From Butyrivibrio sp. MC2013 (GTDB taxonomy: Bacteria > Bacillota > Clostridia > Lachnospirales > Lachnospiraceae): a DNA stretch of 64,000 nucleotides. Location: positions 1 to 64,000 of the forward strand of contig NZ_AUKE01000009.1 of assembly GCF_000424585.1 (NCBI RefSeq), read 5' to 3'. Shown here in pieces: positions 55,558 to 64,000 of the stretch. The notes under the pieces are model-generated. The model did no database searches, was not told the DNA's origin, and worked only from the letters and a program-made list of their open reading frames with translations. Position 1 is the stretch's first letter, and each line of letters begins with the position of its first letter. A program made the translations under genes and the position numbers.

Positions 55558-58500
55558 ATGAGAAAAAGCAGTAGGTTCCATGCGCTGGCTCTGACAGCAG
55601 CCATGGCTCTGCAGACAATCGGAGCACCTGTTTCCTATGCGGCACAGGCAGATCTCTATGCTGCGTCTGCAGATGGATCGGATCAGGATCTGCAAGAGGG
55701 TGAAGAGCCTCTGGCGGAAGATGTATCCGAAGAAGGGGCACCAGACGCAGAGGATACGGCAAAGGGAGTGGATGCTCCTAAAGATGATGCCGCAGCTCCT
55801 AATGAGGATGATGCTCCAAAATTAGAAGCTGATGAGAAAGATGAGCTTATTGATGAAGAGCTTGAAGATGCTGATGAGGCGGAAGAAGCCAATGACATGG
55901 CCTTTGAAGTCTATGATGCAGATGAGGGCGAAGCATCAGATCCCAGAGGAGTAGCCGTAGAGGGAAGAGGCGATCTTCTGTGGGCAGTGGACATGAATGA
56001 TCTGGACGCTTTTGATCTCTATACAGGCCCTAATCAGGGTGTATGGTCATCTAATGACGGCGTAGTCAGGATCGATGGTGGCAACGGTAACAAGGCGATT
56101 TCCAAGAGACAGGACTTTAGCGACTTTGTACTGGAAGCAGATGTGACAGTAGAAAAGCAGGCAGATCTGTCTGACAAGTCCTCAGCTCAGGGCGGTATCC
56201 TTTTTAGGGCAAGCAGAGGAGCTGATCGCCAGAACGACGGATATTATGGCTATTACCTGGGACTTAATGCCAAGGGTCAGGAGATGATCCTGGGACGCTG
56301 CTCAGGCAATAACTGGTTTGAGATAGCTACCAAGAAGATGAAGGTGGAATTTGGCAAGACCTATCATTTGACTGTAACGGCAGCAGGCTCACACATTACC
56401 TGTTATGCAGATTACAATGGTGAGAATTATGCCAAGCTCTATATCAATGACACCACTCATCAGAGCGGCGGAATCGGTATGAGAAACTGGCTCTCCCACT
56501 CAAGCTTCAGGAACCTGGCTGTAAGTGAGTATACAGAGGAGCTTCCTTCTGAAAACTCTTCTTATACCAACCCCCTTTTGAATAAGTGCGCAGACCCTGA
56601 CATCCTCTACTACAAGGGCACTTATTACCTCTATCCCACCAGTGCCGGTGATGATGCACATGGTATCAAGGTCTATACATCCACAGACCTGGTGCACTGG
56701 ACAGATCAGGGCTATGCCTTTAGTAAGGGTGATGGCTGGGGATCAAGCGGCTTCTGGGCTCCCGATATCATCGAGAGAGATGGCGTATTCTACATGTACT
56801 ATGTAGCCAATGAGCAGATCTGCGTGGCTAAGAGCACATCTCCCATGGGACCCTTTAAGCAGGATGTGATAGAGCCCATGGACGGAAGCGAAAAGAATAT
56901 CGATGCTCATATCTTCTATGATGAAGCATCAGATAAATACTATATCTATTATGTTCGCTTCACAGGCGGCAATGTGATCTGGGGTGCTGAGCTCTCTGAT
57001 GACATGATGAGCATTAAGAAGGATACATTAAAGCAGATAGTAAATGCCAACCAGGGCTGGGACCAGGATATGGGCAATATCAATGAAGGCCCCTTCATGC
57101 TGGTACATGATGGCAAGTACTATATGACCTATTCAGGAGCACATTTCCAGAGTATCAACTACGGCTCAGCTTTTGCAGTAGCTGATTCACCTCTTGGTGA
57201 TTTCAAGAAATATGAATACAATCCGGTGATGAAGTCCAATGCCACAGTTCATGGCACAGGTCACCATTGCATTACAGAGTCACCTGACGGCACAGAGATG
57301 TTCATTGTATATCACAGCCATCATGACCTGAATTCCACAGAGCCCAGGCAGCTGTGCATAGACAGGATCCATTTCACCACAGATGCAGAGGGTAATACTA
57401 TCCTGGAAGTAAAGGGACCTACCATTACTCCCCAGGCCCTGCCTTCCGGTGCAGTAGATGTGGCAAACTTCATAGAAGCTATAGCTCCTGCAGATATCAA
57501 GGTGGCAGATGGTGCCAGTGCGGAAGATGTAAATGCAGCTCTCTATGATGAAGTGACTGTGATCACCAGTAAGGGTGACTATACAGCAGAGGTAGACTGG
57601 GATGAAGTGACAGAGGATGACCTTGAGGGCGCCCAGATCACTGTAAAGGGAACAGTGGTACTTCCCGAGGGCGTAGAGAATCTTGGAGATGCAGATCTGT
57701 CAGTATCTGTAAATGTGATACTTGGCGTAGCCAAGATAAAGGAAAACCTTCAGAAGACTCTGGACTCAATTGAGATCCCTTCTGCAGATGCTATCAGAGG
57801 AAATATCACTCTTCCTTCCGAGAAGGACGGAGCAGAGCTTACTTGGGAATCTGACAAAGAGGAAGTGATCAGCTCAAAGGATCAGGCTCAGGAAGGTTAT
57901 TATGATATTCCTGCAGGCGTGGTCAAGAGAGGAGATAAGGACGAGAAGGTCACACTTACAGTTACAGGAAGCGTAGATGGCGTGACACTCTCCAGAGATA
58001 TCGAGGTAACAGTCCTTGCAGCTACAGAGGCTGATACAGATTATACAGGTTATCTCTATGCACACTTTAAGGAGATACCCGGTGAAAAGGGCGAGCAGGA
58101 TATCTTCTATGGTATCAGTACAGACGGCCTTAACTGGACAGCTCTTAACAGAAACGAAGCAGTATTAAAGTCTGATGTCAGTGACAAGGCAACAAGAGAT
58201 CCTTATATCATAAGGAGCGCAGAGGGAGACAGATTCTTCCTTCTGGCAACAGACCAGGATATTTATAAATACGGCAGCAATATTCCTTGGGACACACTTT
58301 CCAGTAAGGGAAGTACAGCACTTACAATCTGGGAATCCACTGACCTGATCCATTGGGAAAAGGAAAGAAACGTAGACGTAGCAGGCTCTATCGGCGGCGG
58401 ATGCGCATGGGCTCCCGAAGCAATATATGATGATGCTACAGGTGAGTACCTGGTATATTGGGCAAGCAAGATAGCTGCAGATAACTATGCAAGGCAGTAT

Positions 58501-61500
58501 ACCTTTGTATCCAGGACCAGAGATTTCTATACATTTACAGAGCCTGAGCTCTTTAATGATTTTGGCAGCAATATCGATACCTCTGTTATGAAAGAGGGCG
58601 ATGACTATTATCGTCTGACCAAGATTGAGGACGGCATGTATGTGAGACTGGACAAGGCTTCAGGCCACATCCGTTCCTATGGAGATCAGGTCAGTGAAAA
58701 GAAGATCGGCAACCTGACCTTCAATGTAGTAGGCAATAACTTTAGCTATATCAGAAATACAGACGCCGGATGCCTTGAGTCCTACAAAGGCAGCTATGAA
58801 GGCGGCACAATGTTCAAGTTTAACGACCGCGATGAGTGGTGCGTGATGCTGGATGAGTACGGCGGAGCTGCAAGAGGATATATTCCTTTTACAACTACAG
58901 ACCTGGATGCTCCCAATAGCATCAAAGCTCTGCCTGAAGGTGAGTATACTCCTCAGGAAGGTTGCAAGCACGGCGTGATCCTGCCTGTGACAGAAGCTGA
59001 ATATGAAGCTCTTATTAAGGCTTATGGCGTAGAAGCAGGTCTCCTGGCTAGCCTTGAGAAGAAGGATACTCCCGTAGCAGAGTATGATTTTGAAAGAGTA
59101 GATGGCGATAAGGTAGTAGCAGGGGGCGAAGACCTGGGACTGACAGTTAAGGGCTCAGCTGCAGTAGTTGATGATAAGGATGCAGAAGGAAATGATACTA
59201 AGGTCCTCTATCTTGACGGTTCTGACGAGAGCTTTGCAGCATTTACAGGGGGCGTCTTTGACGGAATGGATGAGCTGACCCTCAGCCTTGATGTAAAGGC
59301 TGAAAGGGCAGACGACTCCTCCATGCTCATGGCTCTGGGCGCAGATGATAAGGGCTATCTCTATATCAGAGTACAGGATGATGAGACATCTGCAGGCAAT
59401 ACTGCAAGGGGCAATAACGGTATCAAGAAGGTAGCATGTGGCAACTATGGCACCTATGGCAGATGGCTGCACCTGGATCTTGTAGTAGAGAATAATACTA
59501 TCTCCTTCTATACAGATGGACTCTTTGTGGGATCTGTTAAGAACAGGAATATCTCCGAGCTGGGAAAAGACCTTGATATGTTCATAGGAAAGTCCCTGAC
59601 CGGCGGCAGGAATTTCAGGGGAAGTGTTGATAATCTTAAGATATATAACAAGGCTCTGACCAAGGAAGAGCTGGGTGCAGAGGATGCAGTAGAGATCACA
59701 GTCAAGATCGAAGCTGAGACCGGTACTATCACAGGCAAGGCAAAGGCCGTAGCAAGAGGGGATGCATCAGGAGGCTACAAGGTAGGCTACATTGATGATA
59801 CAGCTTCTGTAGTGACCATGAAGATCAATGCTCCTCATGACGGTACTTACAGAGTAGATATCGCAGCTGATGGTGATAAGGGCGCATTCCCCAACACCTC
59901 ACACAGATACTGGGTAAACGGCGATGAAGCCGGTGCCAAGGTTATAGAATATACCAAGGCTACAAACTGGGATGTATGGTCACTCTATAGCGTATATGTA
60001 GATCTTCACAAGGGTGAGAACACCTTCTCAGTATCTCACTCAGGCAGAGACAGCTCTTTTGCAGAGCTTGACTACATCATCTTCCATGCACTTGAAGAGC
60101 CCGAGTATGATATCTACGTAGGCGATGAGAAGCTGGAAGGCTTCGATCCCGAAAAGAAGGTATTTGCAGCTGATGCAGAAGACCTTGAGAACCTTCCTGA
60201 AGTGAAGGTAGTATTTGGTGAGGGCACTGCTGAGAGCTTTAAGGCTACAGTAACTCAGGCAACTGCAGACAGGCCTGAGAGCTATGTGACAATATATTCA
60301 AGCGAAGATCCTTCTTATATGAAGAAGTACACAGTAAGATTTAACACAAAGGACAGCTTCCAGAGCATGGTTGTGAACTTTGGTGCAGATCCTTTTGTAA
60401 CCTATCATGACGGATATTATTACTACATCCGCATGGGCCGCAGCGATCAGGGTATCTGGATCACCAAGACTGCAGACCTCTCCAGGATAGGTCAGGTAGA
60501 GCCTGTATGCGTATATAGGCCTTCCGGAGATCAGCCAAATAGAGAACTCTGGGCTCCTGAGCTCCACTTTATAGACGGTAAGTGGTATATCTACTACACC
60601 GCAGGTGCAGGTTCACAGCACAGGATGATGGTGCTTGAGAGCGTAACAGATGACGCTCAGGGCGAATATGTATTTAAGGGTAAGATGAGTCCTGAGACAG
60701 ACAGATGGGCAATCGATCAGACTGTTCTGGAACTGGATGGCCAGCTCTACGCTATATGGTCAGGCTGGGAAGGCTTTGTAGATGGAGAGCAGAGACTCTA
60801 CATCGCGAAGATGGAGAACCCCTGGACCATAAGCGGGGATAGAGTAGAGCTCTCAAAACCTGAGTTTGCATGGGAAGTAAATGAGCATCCCACTATCAAC
60901 GAAGGTGCTGAGATAGCTATAGCTCCCGATGGCACTGTTAACATCGTATATTCAGCAAGCGGATCCTGGTCCGATACATATTGCCTGGGTTGCCTGACCC
61001 TGAAGAAGGGCGCAGATCCTATGAGCAAGGATTCCTGGATCAAGGCTACAAAGCCTGTATTTGAAAAGAATGATTCAACCACCTTCTCCACAGGACATGC
61101 AAGCTTTGTAGCTTCACCCGATGGCAAGGAAGACTACCTGGTATATCATGCAACAAGATTTGCAGGCGGCGGATGGAATGGAAGAGGCGTCAGAGTACAG
61201 CGCGTATACTGGAACGAAGACGGCACACCTTTCCTGGGAACAGCAGCAGAGTACAATGACAAGGTCAAGATCCCTTCAGGTACAGTAAAGGTAGACTATA
61301 AGAGGATGGAAGCTGAAGATGCAGAGCTGTCAGGACTCTCAAAGTCTACAACATACAATTCCTCTAACGAGGGATGTGTATATGGATTCACAGATGAGAC
61401 AAAGACGGCTACATTTACCTTTGATGTAGATAAGGCTGGCAGCTACATGCTCTACCTTGGTGCATCAGCAGATGTGGACGGCGCAGGACTCAAGGTAAAC

Positions 61501-62391
61501 GTAAACGGCACAGAGTATGCAAAGGATATCTACAACTTCAATGCAAACTCAGGCGGACCTCTCTGCGTAGACAACTGGTTTGGTTATGCTATAGAAGTTG
61601 CATTTGCAGAAGGCAGCAACACTGTAGTAGTAAGCGGTGATTCTTCCAAGAATACAGCAGCTCTTGACTATATTGAGTATGCTGACCTTGATGAGGCAAC
61701 ATCACCTAATCCTGAGCCTGTAGTAGAGCCTGAAGAGCCTGTATGCGAGCATGAGTATGTTACAGAGATAGTTAAGGCAACTCTTACTGAAGACGGATAT
61801 GTTAAGGAAGTATGCTCACTGTGCGGAGAAGTAGCATCTGAGACTGTAATAGCTCATATCGCAGACGTGAAGCTCTCACTTGACTCTGCAGTATACACCG
61901 GCAAGGCTATAGTACCTGAAGTAACAGTGATCGACGCAGAAGGCGCTGTGATCCCTGCAGAATACTACGATGTAACTGCAAAGGATAACAAGAAGGTAGG
62001 AACAGCAAATGTAACAGTTACATTCAAGGGTCTCTACGAGGCAGCAGTGACAAAGCAGTTCACTATTACTCCTAAGGCTGTCAGCCTAAGGAGCGTAGCA
62101 AGAGGCTTCTACATGCTGGATGTGACCTGGGATGCTATTCCTGATATGGGTGCTGGCTATGAAGTTCAGCTCTCCACAGACAAGAACTTTAAGAAGAATA
62201 CCACAAGCTTCTCCATCAGTAATCCTAAGACCAGCCACAAGCTGATAATGGGTCTGTCAAGTAAGAAGACCTATTACATGAGAGTAAGGGCAGTCAGCAA
62301 GGTAGGTAATTCTGCATGGTCAAAGGTAGCATCTGCAAAACCTCTGTCAATCATCTCTCTTGTAGAGTGGATTGTAGATCTCTTTAAGTAA
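55558..62391 (+). CDS. Giant secreted enzyme with three GH43-type propellers, CBM-like and LamG-like domains
   Basis: About 2,277 residues. The ATG at 55558 has AAAGGGGG before it. A signal peptide (ALALTAAMALQTIGAPVSYA) leads to an acidic linker, then a concanavalin-like domain (about 140-326). GH43-like domain 1 (about 337-621) has ADPDI, NIDAHIF and NEGPFM acids. Ig-like modules follow. GH43-like domain 2 (about 828-1144) has TRDPYI, IDTSVM and SYEGGTMF. A LamG-like (1174-1368) and a CBM6-like domain (1383-1510) come next. GH43-like domain 3 (about 1603-1904) has GADPFV, AIDQTV and INEGAEI. A second CBM6-like domain, a Cys-containing module (CEHEYV..CSLCGE), an Ig-like domain and FN3 end it. 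It probably removes arabinose, xylose or galactose side groups from plant polysaccharides. No anchor is seen. Confidence 0.88.
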   Translation: MRKSSRFHALALTAAMALQTIGAPVSYAAQADLYAASADGSDQDLQEGEEPLAEDVSEEGAPDAEDTAKGVDAPKDDAAAPNEDDAPKLEADEKDELIDEELEDADEAEEANDMAFEVYDADEGEASDPRGVAVEGRGDLLWAVDMNDLDAFDLYTGPNQGVWSSNDGVVRIDGGNGNKAISKRQDFSDFVLEADVTVEKQADLSDKSSAQGGILFRASRGADRQNDGYYGYYLGLNAKGQEMILGRCSGNNWFEIATKKMKVEFGKTYHLTVTAAGSHITCYADYNGENYAKLYINDTTHQSGGIGMRNWLSHSSFRNLAVSEYTEELPSENSSYTNPLLNKCADPDILYYKGTYYLYPTSAGDDAHGIKVYTSTDLVHWTDQGYAFSKGDGWGSSGFWAPDIIERDGVFYMYYVANEQICVAKSTSPMGPFKQDVIEPMDGSEKNIDAHIFYDEASDKYYIYYVRFTGGNVIWGAELSDDMMSIKKDTLKQIVNANQGWDQDMGNINEGPFMLVHDGKYYMTYSGAHFQSINYGSAFAVADSPLGDFKKYEYNPVMKSNATVHGTGHHCITESPDGTEMFIVYHSHHDLNSTEPRQLCIDRIHFTTDAEGNTILEVKGPTITPQALPSGAVDVANFIEAIAPADIKVADGASAEDVNAALYDEVTVITSKGDYTAEVDWDEVTEDDLEGAQITVKGTVVLPEGVENLGDADLSVSVNVILGVAKIKENLQKTLDSIEIPSADAIRGNITLPSEKDGAELTWESDKEEVISSKDQAQEGYYDIPAGVVKRGDKDEKVTLTVTGSVDGVTLSRDIEVTVLAATEADTDYTGYLYAHFKEIPGEKGEQDIFYGISTDGLNWTALNRNEAVLKSDVSDKATRDPYIIRSAEGDRFFLLATDQDIYKYGSNIPWDTLSSKGSTALTIWESTDLIHWEKERNVDVAGSIGGGCAWAPEAIYDDATGEYLVYWASKIAADNYARQYTFVSRTRDFYTFTEPELFNDFGSNIDTSVMKEGDDYYRLTKIEDGMYVRLDKASGHIRSYGDQVSEKKIGNLTFNVVGNNFSYIRNTDAGCLESYKGSYEGGTMFKFNDRDEWCVMLDEYGGAARGYIPFTTTDLDAPNSIKALPEGEYTPQEGCKHGVILPVTEAEYEALIKAYGVEAGLLASLEKKDTPVAEYDFERVDGDKVVAGGEDLGLTVKGSAAVVDDKDAEGNDTKVLYLDGSDESFAAFTGGVFDGMDELTLSLDVKAERADDSSMLMALGADDKGYLYIRVQDDETSAGNTARGNNGIKKVACGNYGTYGRWLHLDLVVENNTISFYTDGLFVGSVKNRNISELGKDLDMFIGKSLTGGRNFRGSVDNLKIYNKALTKEELGAEDAVEITVKIEAETGTITGKAKAVARGDASGGYKVGYIDDTASVVTMKINAPHDGTYRVDIAADGDKGAFPNTSHRYWVNGDEAGAKVIEYTKATNWDVWSLYSVYVDLHKGENTFSVSHSGRDSSFAELDYIIFHALEEPEYDIYVGDEKLEGFDPEKKVFAADAEDLENLPEVKVVFGEGTAESFKATVTQATADRPESYVTIYSSEDPSYMKKYTVRFNTKDSFQSMVVNFGADPFVTYHDGYYYYIRMGRSDQGIWITKTADLSRIGQVEPVCVYRPSGDQPNRELWAPELHFIDGKWYIYYTAGAGSQHRMMVLESVTDDAQGEYVFKGKMSPETDRWAIDQTVLELDGQLYAIWSGWEGFVDGEQRLYIAKMENPWTISGDRVELSKPEFAWEVNEHPTINEGAEIAIAPDGTVNIVYSASGSWSDTYCLGCLTLKKGADPMSKDSWIKATKPVFEKNDSTTFSTGHASFVASPDGKEDYLVYHATRFAGGGWNGRGVRVQRVYWNEDGTPFLGTAAEYNDKVKIPSGTVKVDYKRMEAEDAELSGLSKSTTYNSSNEGCVYGFTDETKTATFTFDVDKAGSYMLYLGASADVDGAGLKVNVNGTEYAKDIYNFNANSGGPLCVDNWFGYAIEVAFAEGSNTVVVSGDSSKNTAALDYIEYADLDEATSPNPEPVVEPEEPVCEHEYVTEIVKATLTEDGYVKEVCSLCGEVASETVIAHIADVKLSLDSAVYTGKAIVPEVTVIDAEGAVIPAEYYDVTAKDNKKVGTANVTVTFKGLYEAAVTKQFTITPKAVSLRSVARGFYMLDVTWDAIPDMGAGYEVQLSTDKNFKKNTTSFSISNPKTSHKLIMGLSSKKTYYMRVRAVSKVGNSAWSKVASAKPLSIISLVEWIVDLFK

Positions 62392-62406
62392 TAGGAATTA
62401 ATAACT

Positions 62407-62437
62407 GCCAGGCTGCTAAGATATGGCGCAGCCTGGC
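62407..62437 (+). terminator. Hairpin after the giant enzyme gene
   Basis: GCCAGGCTGC and GCAGCCTGGC flank an 11-base loop. There is no strong T run, so it may be an RNA-stabilising hairpin working with the terminator that follows. Confidence 0.55.
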
Positions 62438-62463
62438 AAATAACAAGCAATAAAAAATCATAG

Positions 62464-62517
62464 CTCCCGCTCCGTATCATGAACTTCTTTGATGCGGAGC
62501 GGGAGTTTATTTTTATC
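62464..62517 (+). terminator. Strong terminator after the giant enzyme gene
   Basis: CTCCCGCTCCG and CGGAGCGGGAG (11 bp) with a partly paired interior (ATCA/TGAT), followed by TTTATTTTTAT. Confidence 0.9.
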
Positions 62518-62603
62518 TTTATCTAGAAAAAATAATGAGATAAAGATAAAATGTCGTTTGTATTTTATCTTTATCTACTATAAAATATAAGATAAAGATA
62601 GAA
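62511..62603. promoter_or_regulatory. Two copies of a 41-bp dyad: TTTTATCTTTATCT and its complement
   Basis: TTTTATCTTTATCT occurs at 62511-62524 and 62563-62576. Its complement AGATAAAGATAAAA is at 62538-62551 and, with one change, at 62590-62603. Each inverted pair has exactly 13 bases between arms, and the two pairs are 52 bp apart. The second gap contains TATAAA, a possible -10. The layout is that of tandem operators in front of the ATPase gene. Confidence 0.7.
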
Positions 62604-62621
62604 TCATATCAGGAGGTGCTT

Positions 62622-64000
62622 ATGAAGGATCTGATAGGACGAGAAAATGAGATAAAACGCTTAGACCATGCAATGGAAGAAAATGAAGCGCAGCTGATCG
62701 TAGTATATGGAAGACGGAGAGTAGGCAAAACCTATCTGATAAATGAATATTATGACAATAGATTTACATTTAAGTTTACAGGATCAGAGAATCAGAATAA
62801 TAAAGAACAGCTTAAGAATTTCATACTGGAATTAACTGCTGCAGCACATCGGGAATATGACCAGCCCAAAGATTGGACTGAGGCCTTTTTTGCTCTCAGA
62901 TCTTATCTTGAATCTGCAGATAATAGCGGAAAACAGGTCGTCTTTTTTGATGAGCTTCCCTGGATGGATAAGCCGGGATCTGGTTTTCTGAGTGCCTTTG
63001 AGTGGTTTTGGAATTCATGGGGAGCAGCCAGAAAGAACCTGGTATTTATAGTATGTGGTTCAGCTACGTCATGGATGGTGGACAAGCTTGATGAGAATAA
63101 GGGCGGGCTCTTTAACAGACAGACCTGCAGACTATTCATAGAACCTTTTGATCTTGGACACACAGAAGCGTACCTTCAGTCCCGAGGGATCAATTGGTCC
63201 AGATACGACATTGTGCAGACCTATATGATCATGGGCGGGATTCCCTTCTATTTGAGACTACTAGATAGCAGTCTGACTCTTAACGATAATATAGACAAGC
63301 TTTTCTTTGGGAAGAGAGCAGAGATGTGGAATGAATTTGAACATCTGTATCACACTCTCTTTAGTAACAGTGATCAGTATATTAAGATTGCTGAGGCTCT
63401 GAGTCAAAAAAAGAGCGGTCTTAGCAGAGAAGAAATAGTAGCAAAGACTGGACTAAAGTCAAACGGAGTATTGACAAAGATGTTGTCTGACCTGGAAAAA
63501 TCAGGTTTTATCAGAGTGAACAATGAATATGGTCACAAGAAACGCGGCGCAAGGTATCAGCTATCGGATTATTATTCTCTCTTTTATTTCAGATTTATAA
63601 GAGATAATTACGGTAAAGACAGCCATTTCTGGGCCAATATGAATGATAATCCTGCAAGGCGTGCATGGGCAGGATTGACATTTGAGCAGGTATGTAGGGA
63701 CCATATAGATCAGATAAAGCATGCGCTTGGCATATCAGGAGTATTGACAGAGCTGTCCACTTGGAGCAAAAGGGGAGATGATGATGAAAAAGGGGCACAG
63801 ATAGACCTGATCATCGAAAGACGTGACAGGGTGATCAATCTGTGTGAGATCAAGTTCTCAACGGGAGAATACGAGATAGATAAGGACTATGACCTGGCCC
63901 TGAAAAATAAGGTGGAGGCATTCAGGACAGATAGCAAATGCAAAATGACTATCATAATGACCATGATCACAAGCTATGGCGTGAAGAAGAACAAATATAG
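62622..64000 (+). CDS. ATPase of the archaeal ATPase/DUF234 family, cut by window end
   Basis: A frame of 459 codons from ATG 62622 (AGGAGG upstream) runs open off the window. The N-terminal P-loop is VVYGRRRVGKTYLINEY, and Walker B is VVFFDELPWMD. A central winged-helix segment has KKSGLSREEIVAKTGLKSNG. The C-terminal DUF234 domain has the PD-(D/E)xK-like DLIIERRDRVINLCEIKFS with Asp and Glu-x-Lys. Family members are often scattered in multiple copies in anaerobes and have no settled function; defence or mobile-element roles are speculative. Usual length is about 460-480, so only the last few codons are missing. Confidence 0.85.
   Translation, partial: MKDLIGRENEIKRLDHAMEENEAQLIVVYGRRRVGKTYLINEYYDNRFTFKFTGSENQNNKEQLKNFILELTAAAHREYDQPKDWTEAFFALRSYLESADNSGKQVVFFDELPWMDKPGSGFLSAFEWFWNSWGAARKNLVFIVCGSATSWMVDKLDENKGGLFNRQTCRLFIEPFDLGHTEAYLQSRGINWSRYDIVQTYMIMGGIPFYLRLLDSSLTLNDNIDKLFFGKRAEMWNEFEHLYHTLFSNSDQYIKIAEALSQKKSGLSREEIVAKTGLKSNGVLTKMLSDLEKSGFIRVNNEYGHKKRGARYQLSDYYSLFYFRFIRDNYGKDSHFWANMNDNPARRAWAGLTFEQVCRDHIDQIKHALGISGVLTELSTWSKRGDDDEKGAQIDLIIERRDRVINLCEIKFSTGEYEIDKDYDLALKNKVEAFRTDSKCKMTIIMTMITSYGVKKNKY

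Overview
The window is the replication-origin neighbourhood of a low-to-medium GC Firmicute chromosome, most likely a Lachnospiraceae member close to Butyrivibrio or Pseudobutyrivibrio. This assignment is inferred from the gene order rpmH-rnpA-yidD-yidC-jag-mnmE-mnmG-rsmG-parA-parB facing away from dnaA-dnaN-S4-recF-gyrB-gyrA, from the lineage-typical DUF3881 and DUF4446 proteins, and from a very large secreted polysaccharide-degrading enzyme. oriC lies between rpmH and dnaA (about 15.4-15.77 kb). Genes to its left run on the minus strand and most to its right on the plus strand, as expected for leading-strand coding.

Layout. 0-2.5 kb is an AT-rich accessory patch: the start of an IS21-type transposase, a truncated HTH protein, and a tight operon of a DUF4417 protein, a nuclease-toxin-like protein and a probable immunity protein, ending at the 3' side of a tRNA-Arg(CCU) gene. 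2.8-15.2 kb is the conserved left origin arm (DUF3881, serS, DUF4446, parB, parA with two parS sites, rsmG, mnmG, mnmE, jag, yidC, yidD, rnpA, rpmH). 15.2-24.5 kb holds oriC and dnaA-dnaN-S4-recF-gyrB-gyrA. 24.5-32.8 kb carries a degenerate GGDEF protein, an alpha/beta hydrolase, a DEDDh exonuclease, murG, a D,D-carboxypeptidase, an SH3 membrane protein and trmB. 33.2-39.7 kb is an Ig-repeat surface protein, a membrane Ser/Thr kinase and a small membrane protein. 39.9-50.4 kb has murI, nrdD (with candidate tandem NrdR boxes), a GNAT, T-box-controlled proS, two tandem membrane diguanylate cyclases and the CCA-adding enzyme. 51.0-62.4 kb carries a PEGA-domain protein, a polar amino-acid ABC transporter and a ~2,277-residue enzyme with three GH43-type propellers. 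The window ends inside an ATPase/DUF234-type gene preceded by two copies of a dyad-symmetric site.

The most unusual non-coding content is three sets of structured intergenic DNA: a 145-bp four-hairpin repeat (two near-identical copies and a 29-bp fragment), a composite 'GCAAATAGGCC' repeat whose copies differ by paired changes that keep the stems intact, and a single ~460-bp long inverted repeat with different side hairpins in its two arms. Functionally, replication/segregation, tRNA modification and charging, and envelope biogenesis (murG, murI, carboxypeptidase, YidC) dominate. c-di-GMP signalling, a kinase-linked surface protein and a modular glycosidase form the niche-specific layer.

All calls come from reading the sequence and translations by eye. 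No database or structure search was run, so domain names beyond obvious motifs are judgements.
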